This document shows positions 15,847 through 22,100 of a DNA stretch of 22,100 bases, one piece after another. The notes below the pieces were generated by a model. That model was not told the origin of the DNA. It worked only from the letters and a program-made list of their open reading frames with translations, and made no database searches. This DNA comes from Hyphomicrobiales bacterium (lineage in GTDB: Bacteria; Pseudomonadota; Alphaproteobacteria; Rhizobiales; JAJFHC01). Position numbers and translations under genes: made by a program. Location: assembly GCA_021775835.1 (NCBI GenBank), contig JAJFHC010000214.1, positions 1 to 22,100 on the forward strand, given 5' to 3'. The number at the start of each line of letters is the position of its first letter. Within the stretch, counting starts at the first letter, position 1.

Positions 15847-15875
15847 TTGACTCTCCGTTGGGCTGGACCTATTGT
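15847..15875 (+). promoter_or_regulatory. Sigma-70-type promoter for nrdJ
   Basis: TTGACT (15847-15852) and TATTGT (15870-15875) are separated by exactly 17 bases. Transcription would start near 15882, giving a leader of about 26 bases. That is too short for a cobalamin riboswitch. Confidence 0.6.
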
Positions 15876-15907
15876 TTCCGCCCTCGCATTTTTAGAGAAC
15901 CACCACC

Positions 15908-18256
15908 GTGAACAATCCAAGCACACTGCCGCGCAGCGCTATTTCCGACCAGATCTGGGACATGAAGTACCGTCTGAAGGCCCCGGACGGGACACCGCTC
16001 GATGACACCGTGGAAGACACCTGGCTGCGGGTCGCGAAGGCCCTTGGGGATGCGGAACCCGACGACCGGCGTGAGCTGTGGACGGGGCGTTATTTCGATG
16101 CGATGAGCGATTACAAGTTCCTGCCCGCCGGACGGATTCTGGCTGGTGCAGGTTCAGGACGGTCCGTCACTCTTTTCAACTGCTTTGTCATGGGCACCGT
16201 GCCCGACGACATGGGCGGGATCTTCGAGAACCTCAAGGAAGCCGCCCTGACCATGCAGCAGGGCGGCGGCATCGGCTATGACTTCTCTACCCTTCGTCCA
16301 CGCGGTGCTCCGGTGCGCGGCGTCGGTGCGGACGCTTCGGGTCCCTTGAGCTTCATGGATGTCTGGGATGCCATGTGCCGGACGATCATGTCTGCGGGAT
16401 CGAGGCGGGGCGCCATGATGGCGACGTTGCGTTGCGATCACCCCGATATCGAGGATTTCGTCGCCGCCAAACACGATCCACGCCGTCTGCGCATGTTCAA
16501 CCTCTCGGTGCTCGTGACAGACCCCTTCATGGAAGCCGTCCGAACCGGCGCCGACTGGCCTCTGGTTTTCGAAGGCAAGACCTACCGCACCCTGCCGGCT
16601 GCCGACCTGTGGACGCGTATTCTGCGCTCTACCTATGATTATGCAGAGCCCGGCGTCATCTTTATCGACCGCATCAATACCCGAAACAATCTTGTTTACT
16701 GCGAGACTATCAGTGCAACGAACCCGTGTGGCGAACAGCCCCTGCCGCCGTACGGCGCCTGCCTCCTGGGTTCCATAAATCTGGCGCGTCTGGTCAGGAA
16801 CGCGTTCGATGAGGACGCTCATGTCGATGCCGGCGAACTCACCGAACTGGTGCAGACCTCAGTGCGCATGATGGACAATGTGGTCGACGCCTCCCTGTTT
16901 CCTCTCGAAGACCAGCGCCGTGAAGCCATGGCCAAACGCCGGATCGGATTAGGGGTCACGGGACTGGCGGACGCCCTCATCATGTGCCGGACCGTTTACG
17001 GCAGCGAGGAAGCAGTTGCCCTCACAAGCCGTTGGATGGCGCAGATAGAACGCGCGGCCTATCTCGCCAGCGCCATGCTGGCTGGCGAAAAAGGGGCATT
17101 CCCGCTGTTTGACCGTGACGCATATCTTGCCACGGAAAACATCTCCCGGCTCGATGAGGACGTGCGTGCCGCCATCAGTGAGACCGGCATGCGCAATGCC
17201 CTTGTCACATCGATCGCTCCGACCGGCACAATTTCCCTGTTCGCCGACAATGTCTCAAGCGGTGTTGAACCGGTGTTCAGCTATACCTATGAGCGCAAGG
17301 TGTTGTTGCCGGATGGATCAAAGACCGTGGAAACGGTATCGGACTATGCCTATCGCCTGTTCCGGCAGCGGTTCGGCGAAGAGGCAGACCTGCCCGACTA
17401 TTTCGTTACCGCCCAGACCCTGACCCCTCAGGACCACATCGTCATGCAGGCCGCCTTGCAGAATCATGTGGACAGCTCGATCTCGAAGACAGTGAACTGC
17501 CCCGAGGACATTTCTTTTGAGGCATTCCGGCAGGTCTATGATCTGGCCTACGACAAGGGTCTCAAGGGTTGCACGACCTACCGGCCCAACGATGTAACCG
17601 GGTCCGTGCTGTCGACGGTTGAGGAAAAGAGCACCGCCAAGGAAGAATTACACACCGATGGGCAGACGCAGAAAATCCTGCCTCTGGAGGCTCCACAGCC
17701 ACCCGGTTCCGCCGCACCCGCCGACATTGTCTACATGAACCAGCCCCTGGAGCGTGAACAGGTCCTGCCCGGTTTCACCTACAAGGTACGCTGGCCAGAT
17801 TCCGACCATGCCATTTACATTACCCTCAACGATATCCTGCAGAACGACCGCAGGCGTCCCTTCGAGATTTTCATCAACTCCAAGAACATGGAGCACTATG
17901 CCTGGACCGTGGCGTTGACCCGAATGATCAGCGCAGTGTTCAGGCGCGGCGGTGATGTGTCCTTTGTTGTTGATGAACTGAAAGCCGTGTTCGACCCCCG
18001 CGGCGGGCAATGGATGGGCGGCAAATATGTGCCAAGCCTGCTCGCCGCCATTGGCGGCGTGATCGAACGCCACATGATCGATACCGGCTTCTTGAGCGGT
18101 ACCGACAGGATTACCCATGCCCCTGCATCTGACGACAACGCGGAGTCTACCGCGACCAGTTCGGCCCGGTATTGTCCCAAATGTGATGCCCCGTCACTCG
18201 TGTTCCAGGAAGGGTGCCATACCTGCATGAGTTGCGGATATTCCAAGTGCAGTTGA
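15908..18256 (+). CDS. nrdJ: Adenosylcobalamin-dependent (class II) ribonucleotide reductase
   Basis: This enzyme makes deoxyribonucleotides using coenzyme B12, independent of oxygen, so it can supply dNTPs in both aerobic and anaerobic growth. It is 782 residues. FNCFVMG (90-96) holds the first redox cysteine, C92. NPCGE (272-276) carries the catalytic Asn, the thiyl-radical Cys C274 and Glu. The segment SATNPCGEQPLPPYGACLLGSINL and the later KGCTTYRPN are typical. A TSCPD domain covers roughly 617-735, and the C-terminus has a cysteine-rich ribbon (C756, C759, C770, C773, C776, C781), including the tail cysteines that re-reduce the active site. The start is GTG with a weak AGAGA site. It has its own promoter. 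No NrdR-type box or riboswitch was recognised. Confidence 0.95.
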   Translation: MNNPSTLPRSAISDQIWDMKYRLKAPDGTPLDDTVEDTWLRVAKALGDAEPDDRRELWTGRYFDAMSDYKFLPAGRILAGAGSGRSVTLFNCFVMGTVPDDMGGIFENLKEAALTMQQGGGIGYDFSTLRPRGAPVRGVGADASGPLSFMDVWDAMCRTIMSAGSRRGAMMATLRCDHPDIEDFVAAKHDPRRLRMFNLSVLVTDPFMEAVRTGADWPLVFEGKTYRTLPAADLWTRILRSTYDYAEPGVIFIDRINTRNNLVYCETISATNPCGEQPLPPYGACLLGSINLARLVRNAFDEDAHVDAGELTELVQTSVRMMDNVVDASLFPLEDQRREAMAKRRIGLGVTGLADALIMCRTVYGSEEAVALTSRWMAQIERAAYLASAMLAGEKGAFPLFDRDAYLATENISRLDEDVRAAISETGMRNALVTSIAPTGTISLFADNVSSGVEPVFSYTYERKVLLPDGSKTVETVSDYAYRLFRQRFGEEADLPDYFVTAQTLTPQDHIVMQAALQNHVDSSISKTVNCPEDISFEAFRQVYDLAYDKGLKGCTTYRPNDVTGSVLSTVEEKSTAKEELHTDGQTQKILPLEAPQPPGSAAPADIVYMNQPLEREQVLPGFTYKVRWPDSDHAIYITLNDILQNDRRRPFEIFINSKNMEHYAWTVALTRMISAVFRRGGDVSFVVDELKAVFDPRGGQWMGGKYVPSLLAAIGGVIERHMIDTGFLSGTDRITHAPASDDNAESTATSSARYCPKCDAPSLVFQEGCHTCMSCGYSKCS

Positions 18257-18277
18257 GCGGCAAGACTTCAAAAAACA

Positions 18278-18306
18278 TTGACATTCAAATTCGAATGTTC
18301 TACTTT
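18278..18306 (+). promoter_or_regulatory. Sigma-70-type promoter of the SOS-type gene
   Basis: A perfect -35 TTGACA (18278-18283), a 17-base spacer and -10 TACTTT (18301-18306). Transcription would begin near 18313, practically at the first ATG of the downstream gene. Confidence 0.65.
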
Positions 18307-18311
18307 TGTTC
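18297..18311 (+). promoter_or_regulatory. LexA operator (alphaproteobacterial SOS box)
   Basis: GTTC-TACTTTT-GTTC matches the alphaproteobacterial LexA consensus GTTC-N7-GTTC exactly. It covers the -10 hexamer, the right place for repression. Confidence 0.75.
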
Positions 18312-18313
18312 TC

Positions 18314-18715
18314 ATGCAGACGAATCATGAAATAATGGGCAACATGCCCGCTCAGGTCACCCGGAACCGGTCCTTCGCAGGCGCATTTCACTATTGGTGC
18401 GGCAGTTCCGGTGCGCGCTACCTCCACACGGTTTTCGATCCCGACGCCCTGCCGGAGCTCGACGGCGCCGTCTATCTTGCCGTGCGCAGGGACCTCGACG
18501 GCCGGCGCACCGCGATTGACGCCGGCATCATCGACAATCGGCCAGGCATAGCGCGATACGGTCAGGCTCTCGCACACGCACGCCATTCCGGCGCCAATGA
18601 GATTCATCTTCATCTGATGGCGGACACGGCCCGCCAACGGCGCGATGTTCTGGACGACATCAAGCGCCGTCACCTGGTTCGCGACCGCGCCAGTCCGTGC
18701 CTTCATTCGGGTTGA
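18314..18715 (+). CDS. Small protein of unknown function, predicted SOS-regulated
   Basis: A protein of up to 133 residues that I cannot assign to a named family. The start is uncertain: ATGs occur at 18314, 18335 and 18344, none with a good ribosome site. The first coincides with the predicted transcription start and would be nearly leaderless, so 18335 or 18344 remain possible. The core begins FAGAFHYWCGSSGARYLHTVF, then a DGAVYLAVRRD strand-like segment, GRRTAIDAGI, and a helical part with NEIHLHLMADTARQRRDVLDDI. Sequence of this style occurs in small proteins of other alphaproteobacteria as I recall. There is no signal peptide or membrane segment. It follows nrdJ by about 57 bases and converges with chaC. 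The LexA box implies induction by DNA damage; the molecular role is unknown. Confidence 0.72.
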   Translation: MQTNHEIMGNMPAQVTRNRSFAGAFHYWCGSSGARYLHTVFDPDALPELDGAVYLAVRRDLDGRRTAIDAGIIDNRPGIARYGQALAHARHSGANEIHLHLMADTARQRRDVLDDIKRRHLVRDRASPCLHSG

Positions 18716-18738
18716 ACCAACCTTTTTGAGGACGTCTG

Positions 18739-19266
18739 TTACCCGTCCTTGACCTTCTCGAAAAGGGCCTCGAGGTCGTGGTCGTGAATCTGCATTTCGC
18801 GCAGATGCAAAACCGTGTTCTCCAGATATTCCGGGTTCTCGCCGGATTGACCGATGCCCTGGCGCACGAACTGCGCCTGTGTTTCGAGATCCAGCCGGCC
18901 GGCATACTGCATATGGCTGGTGTCGACGACGAAGCACAAGGCCTCCACGTCCCGCTGTGAATCTGTTTGAAGCTGTACCGTCTTCCGGGTTTCCAGATAG
19001 ACCATCGTCGGCTGCTCACGGGCCCGGAGATAAGCGCAAGTTTCCTCCCAGTCGCTGTCATCCACCCGAAACGCAACACCCTCGCATGATCCGCCCCGGT
19101 CGAGTGCCAGAACCAGACCCGGTCTTTCCGGTGTGCCACGATGTACATGGGAGTAGACACACAAGCTGCGGTGCATGCCGTCGATGCGCGCCTGATGGCG
19201 CTCAAGATATGGAAACCCCGGCCGCCACATCAGCGACCCGTACCCGAAGACCCAGTTGCTTTTCAT
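18739..19266 (-). CDS. chaC: ChaC-family gamma-glutamylcyclotransferase
   Basis: This cytosolic enzyme family cleaves glutathione to 5-oxoproline and Cys-Gly. It is 175 residues, typical of the compact ChaC fold. The N-terminal substrate-binding loop VFGYGSLMWRPGF spans about 6-18. The likely catalytic Glu is E84 in YLRAREQ. The later Y-rich strand and GENPEYLENT segment are also family features. A GGGAAACGGA stretch lies before the ATG. It has no partner on its strand, converges with the SOS-type gene, and is separated from the upstream porin gene by a strong terminator. A different gamma-glutamyl substrate cannot be excluded from sequence. Confidence 0.9.
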   Translation of the reverse strand: MKSNWVFGYGSLMWRPGFPYLERHQARIDGMHRSLCVYSHVHRGTPERPGLVLALDRGGSCEGVAFRVDDSDWEETCAYLRAREQPTMVYLETRKTVQLQTDSQRDVEALCFVVDTSHMQYAGRLDLETQAQFVRQGIGQSGENPEYLENTVLHLREMQIHDHDLEALFEKVKDG

Positions 19267-19419
19267 GTCCGTTTCCCGATCAAGACGATAGGGAAAGAGA
19301 CCCGAACACGGTCGTCATTGCAACCCGTCAATTCAGGCATCCGATCAGTATTCCCAGACGCCTGTACATTCCTCAATCACCGAACCGCATGCTGGGAGCT
19401 TCGAATTTCTGCGGTACTG

Positions 19420-19445
19420 AAAACGGCAGCACTTTCATGCTGCCG
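19420..19445 (-). terminator. Rho-independent terminator of the porin gene
   Basis: On the minus strand a perfect 8-base-pair stem (CGGCAGCA / TGCTGCCG) with a six-base loop is followed at once by TTTT. It lies 30 bases after the stop of the outer-membrane protein gene. Confidence 0.8.
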
Positions 19446-19474
19446 CTGTCTACAAAGTGACCTGTATCTGAGTT

Positions 19475-20062
19475 TCAGAACTTGAATCGAAAACCTGCTT
19501 GAAAGGAATGATCCTCGAAGTCTGGGCCTGAGACGTCGATGCCACGATAACGATAACTCAGATCAAGCAGTGTCCGTTCGGTGACATCGACTGCCACGCC
19601 GGCGTGTACCGCATAGGCCAGACCGTCGTCGTTATCCTTGATGCCACCGACTCTGGCTTCAACGTCGCCATAGCCAAGACCAGCACCGACATAGGGATTC
19701 ATGAAACTGGACAGATTGAAATCGACATAACCATTGGCGAGCACGGTGACGGCGTCAACATCGTTTGTGCCGTTGTTGAGATCATACTCTCCCACATAAT
19801 CAAAAGTTATGTCGGATCGGAAATTGTCAGACCAACGACGCCCCATGCCGAAGCCAAAGGTGAGGGCATCGTCATCCCCCAACCCGTCAAAGATACCAAC
19901 ACCGATGTCACCGCGCACATACCATTGGTGGTATGGATTCAAAGGAGCACTCTGATAGGTGCCTTCACCTTGCTCCGATGGAAGATCGGCTGCTGAAGCC
20001 TGACCCGATACGGCAAACAGTGTAATCGCTGCAACCGCAACAGTGAACGAAAGCCTTCTCAT
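19475..20062 (-). CDS. Outer-membrane beta-barrel protein (Omp25/Omp31-like)
   Basis: A 195-residue outer-membrane protein. A clear signal peptide ends ...GQASA with cleavage before ADLPS (after residue 24), leaving about 171 residues. The mature chain shows alternating beta strands (WYVRGDIGVGIF, LTFGFGMGRRWS, FRSDITFDYVG, VTVLANGYVDF, MNPYVGAGLGYG and others), consistent with an eight-strand OmpA-like barrel. It ends in FRFKF, the C-terminal aromatic needed for barrel assembly. The family includes Brucella Omp25/Omp31 and rhizobial RopB-like proteins. A GGAG site nine bases before the ATG supports the start. It is transcribed alone, closed by a strong terminator. Confidence 0.88.
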   Translation of the reverse strand: MRRLSFTVAVAAITLFAVSGQASAADLPSEQGEGTYQSAPLNPYHQWYVRGDIGVGIFDGLGDDDALTFGFGMGRRWSDNFRSDITFDYVGEYDLNNGTNDVDAVTVLANGYVDFNLSSFMNPYVGAGLGYGDVEARVGGIKDNDDGLAYAVHAGVAVDVTERTLLDLSYRYRGIDVSGPDFEDHSFQAGFRFKF

Positions 20063-20255
20063 CTCAATCTACTCCAGAAAATGCAGTTGCACATCAATAC
20101 CTTGACCAGATGTGATGGTAGAAGCCAATCGTGCTCGATACGGGGCGAGGTTTAGCCCATCTCTTGTTGTGATTGTGTTTTTTAGAAGTGGGAACCACAC
20201 CCTGACATCGGCGCATCGGCCAGCCCCAGGTCGGTTAATGCCACGACCGATTTAG

Positions 20256-20283
20256 GGTATAGCCCGTTTGACGAAGCTGTCGA
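20256..20283 (-). promoter_or_regulatory. Possible promoter upstream of the porin gene
   Basis: On the minus strand TCGACA (20283-20278), a 16-base spacer and TATACC (20261-20256) resemble a sigma-70 promoter. It would give a leader of about 190 bases. The 234-base gap before the porin holds no other feature that I could support. Confidence 0.3.
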
Positions 20284-20296
20284 GAGTGCCCGATTG

Positions 20297-21313
20297 TCAA
20301 AGACCCAGCGCTTCCCGATAGGCAAAAAGCGCCGGTTCGCCACCTGTGTGCATGAAGATGACGTTATCCGTTGTCTTCCAGCGCCCCGCCTGGATCAGGG
20401 CAATCAGGCCGGCCAGGCCCTTCCCGGAGTAAACCGGATCCACCGGCAGCGCCTCAAGCCGGCCGGCAAGCCTCATTGCTTCGAGAGTTGCCTCATGGGG
20501 CACACCATAAGCAGGCCCGGCATGTCCGGCGACAACTTCGATCCGGGCACGATCGACTTCGCTGCCCAAAAGTTCAGCGCCACGGCATGCGTAGTCAATC
20601 ACATCGGCGCGAACCCGGTCCGGTTCCGCGTCGATGTCGATGCCGACGATTTGTGTGTCCGGAAGGCACGCCGCGCCACCGATCACGAGACCCGCCTGGG
20701 TTGCGCCACTACCGGAACAATGAACGATGGCACTCAGAGGACCCTGGTCGGCGTCGAACTGATGGGAAATCTCCACCGCTGCCGAGGCATATCCAACAGC
20801 CCCCAGGCCGCTCGACGCTCCATAGGGCACCATGTACGGGCGACGGCCGGCAGCCCGAAGTGACTCTGCCAGATCCTGGATCGCCGTGTTGCGGTCACCC
20901 GTCCACGGCACATCGTGGAGATGAGCCCCAAAGAGCCTGTTGAGCAGCGCATTTCCACTGGTTTCGTATTCAGCGCCCGGTGGGGCAACCCGACCGTGAT
21001 AGACGGCCAGATGGCATTCCAACCCGAGTTTCGCTGCAGCAGCGGCAACCTGCCGTTGGCTGTTGGACTGAACCACGCCGCCGGAAACCAGTGTATCGGC
21101 GCCCTGCTCAAGGGCCGCACGCAGCAGCACATCGAGTTTGCGCAGTTTGTTGCCGCCAAGACCGAGCCCCGTGCAATCTTCACGCTTTACCCATAACCGC
21201 GGCCCGCCAAGCGCTTCGGTCAGGCGTTTCAACGGCAACAACGGTGTTGGCAGTATTGCGACCCCAACACGCCTGAAACCGGACAGCCTTTTTAGGAATT
21301 TCACTGAATTCAT
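20297..21313 (-). CDS. D-cysteine desulfhydrase / ACC deaminase-family PLP enzyme
   Basis: This is a fold-type II PLP enzyme of 338 residues from the family that includes D-cysteine desulfhydrase (D-cysteine to pyruvate, sulfide and ammonia), ACC deaminase and L-cysteate sulfo-lyase. The PLP lysine is K56 in GGNKLRKLD. The substrate loop reads GGVVQSNSQRQVAAAAAKLGL (about 78-98), where most D-cysteine desulfhydrases I know have QSNH and ACC deaminases QSNQ. The PLP-phosphate segment GSGATQAGL, the VDPVYSGKGLAGL tyrosine loop and the C-terminal HTGGEPALFAYR match the D-cysteine desulfhydrase branch. The ATG at 21313 lacks a good ribosome site but gives a family-like N-terminus. Exact substrate is open. 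Confidence 0.85.
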   Translation of the reverse strand: MNSVKFLKRLSGFRRVGVAILPTPLLPLKRLTEALGGPRLWVKREDCTGLGLGGNKLRKLDVLLRAALEQGADTLVSGGVVQSNSQRQVAAAAAKLGLECHLAVYHGRVAPPGAEYETSGNALLNRLFGAHLHDVPWTGDRNTAIQDLAESLRAAGRRPYMVPYGASSGLGAVGYASAAVEISHQFDADQGPLSAIVHCSGSGATQAGLVIGGAACLPDTQIVGIDIDAEPDRVRADVIDYACRGAELLGSEVDRARIEVVAGHAGPAYGVPHEATLEAMRLAGRLEALPVDPVYSGKGLAGLIALIQAGRWKTTDNVIFMHTGGEPALFAYREALGL

Positions 21314-21423
21314 GGAGGGAACCTGCCTCTCAGTTTCCGAGCTGCCCTGATACTGTTGAGCAGGGCCTCATATCCATTTCCTAGACGATTAGGAGCCAAG
21401 TCTCGCTCATATAGTCATTGCAA

Positions 21424-21454
21424 TTGAGATTGTTTTTGTCTGTTGTCGTATTAT
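21424..21454 (+). promoter_or_regulatory. Possible promoter of the DUF2125 gene
   Basis: TATTAT (21449-21454) is a good -10; TTGAGA (21424-21429) is the nearest -35-like hexamer but sits 19 bases away. Transcription would begin near 21461, about 26 bases before the ATG. Confidence 0.35.
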
Positions 21455-21486
21455 GTAAACAAACCTCTCCATTTCGGAAACACACA

Positions 21487-22100
21487 ATGACAGGCAATCG
21501 CAGCAAATCATGGCTGATCACCCTCCCGCTGGTGGGATTGCTGGCCATTTGCGGCCTGTGGGTCGCCTACTGGTTTGCCGCCCGCGAGGTTGCCCAGGCG
21601 CAGATTGCAAGCCTGCCGGAACGCGGCCTGGAGATAACCTGTGCCAAGTCAACATGGGCCGGTTTCCCGTTTCGTTTTACTTTCATTTGCGACCAGGCAG
21701 AGCTCAGGCGATCGGACAAGGGACCGAATTTTCTGGGAACGGCCACGCGACTGTCCGCCTCCGCACTGGCTTACCGCCCCCAGCACCTCGTCCTGGAGTT
21801 GGCTCCGCCCTTTCAAATCGATGCAGAGTTGACACCGTCACCGACATCGCCTCTTGCCGATCGTATTTCAATCATCGGCGAAAAGGCCCCGCTGCGGGCG
21901 GGCGTCAAGGTTGCTCTGTCGTCAGTGAACGAATTCTCACTCAAGGCGCAGTCATGGTCAGGACGTGTCAAAGCGTGGAAGTCCGGGCAACTCATCGAGG
22001 ATGCAACGCTGGACCTGGGTTCCATTGCGGCTTACTGGACGCCGGCGGCGGGTGCTGCCCCCGGGCATACGGTCTCGGTTGCCGTGACCGATGCAATGTA
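21487..22100 (+). CDS. DUF2125 family protein, cut by window end
   Basis: The frame opens at ATG 21487 and is still open at the last base, so only the first 204 codons are seen. A short basic N-terminus (MTGNRSKSW) is followed by a hydrophobic segment (about 9-29), a signal anchor or leader placing the rest in the periplasm. The hallmark of the family follows: RGLEITCAKSTWAGFPFRF then FICDQAEL, a Cys, Gly-Phe-Pro-Phe-Arg, Cys pattern (two cysteines about 18 residues apart). The function of DUF2125 is not established. GGAAA lies seven bases before the ATG. It diverges from the desulfhydrase gene. Confidence 0.85.
   Translation, partial: MTGNRSKSWLITLPLVGLLAICGLWVAYWFAAREVAQAQIASLPERGLEITCAKSTWAGFPFRFTFICDQAELRRSDKGPNFLGTATRLSASALAYRPQHLVLELAPPFQIDAELTPSPTSPLADRISIIGEKAPLRAGVKVALSSVNEFSLKAQSWSGRVKAWKSGQLIEDATLDLGSIAAYWTPAAGAAPGHTVSVAVTDAM

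Noticed and set aside
15804..15907. Cobalamin riboswitch before the B12-dependent nrdJ
   Set aside because: Looked for because of the cofactor, but the predicted leader is about 26 bases and no B12-box-like sequence was seen.
21344..21366. Inverted repeat GCCCTG / CAGGGC with 11-base loop between the desulfhydrase and DUF2125 genes
   Set aside because: Lies between divergent starts, so it is not a terminator; the stem is short and the loop long.

Overview
The window looks like the chromosome of an alphaproteobacterium, most probably of the Hyphomicrobiales (Rhizobiales) type. The evidence is the gene neighbourhoods (etfB-etfA-hbd; divergent tlpA and argH, then lptM-lysA-DUF4175; hpt and an MJ0042 zinc-ribbon gene beside ftsEX-plsC; chaC and DUF2125), a B12-dependent class II ribonucleotide reductase with a TSCPD domain, and three operators of alphaproteobacterial or FNR type: LexA GTTC-N7-GTTC, CtrA TTAA-N7-TTAA and FNR/FixK TTGAT-N4-ATCAA. 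Coding DNA is mostly GC-rich. One stretch (about 10.67-11.75 kb) is clearly more AT-rich. No tRNA, rRNA, CRISPR array or recognisable insertion sequence was found.

Layout. 20-2653 (+): electron-transfer flavoprotein beta and alpha and a 3-hydroxyacyl-CoA dehydrogenase, a fatty-acid/butanoate oxidation block with a strong hairpin before the dehydrogenase. 2836-4002 (+): an M24-fold hydrolase resembling ectoine hydrolase, with most metal ligands missing. 4098-4760 (-): a TlpA thiol-disulfide protein, divergent from argH (4802). argH is followed by a 48-residue lipoprotein gene (6280-6426) and lysA, giving arginine and lysine/DAP steps around an envelope lipoprotein. 7870-10365 (+): a large DUF4175 (TIGR02302-type) membrane protein. 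10366-10825 has no gene, then comes a low-GC gene for an exported six-cysteine protein of unknown family behind a perfect FNR-type box. 11996-13269 (-): zinc-ribbon membrane protein and hpt, translationally coupled. 13436-15803 (+): ftsE-ftsX-plsC, with paired CtrA-like boxes in the divergent promoter region. 15908-18256 (+): nrdJ with its own promoter. 18314-18715 (+): a small protein behind a textbook LexA-controlled promoter. 18739-21313 (-): chaC, an Omp25/31-like beta-barrel porin with a clear terminator, and a D-cysteine desulfhydrase-family enzyme. 21487 to the window end (+): a DUF2125 gene cut by the edge.

How it fits together. Most genes are housekeeping (beta-oxidation electron transfer, amino-acid synthesis, purine salvage, division, phospholipid synthesis, dNTP supply). 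From memory of related genomes, the DoeA-like gene, the exported six-cysteine gene, the nrdJ/SOS pair and the porin/desulfhydrase pair look like insertions into otherwise conserved gene order. The most interesting signals are regulatory: an FNR box at exactly -41.5 from a predicted start site in front of an orphan exported protein, a LexA box covering the -10 of a promoter for an unassigned small protein, and two CtrA-type boxes in front of ftsEX. All calls come from reading the sequence; no database search was run.
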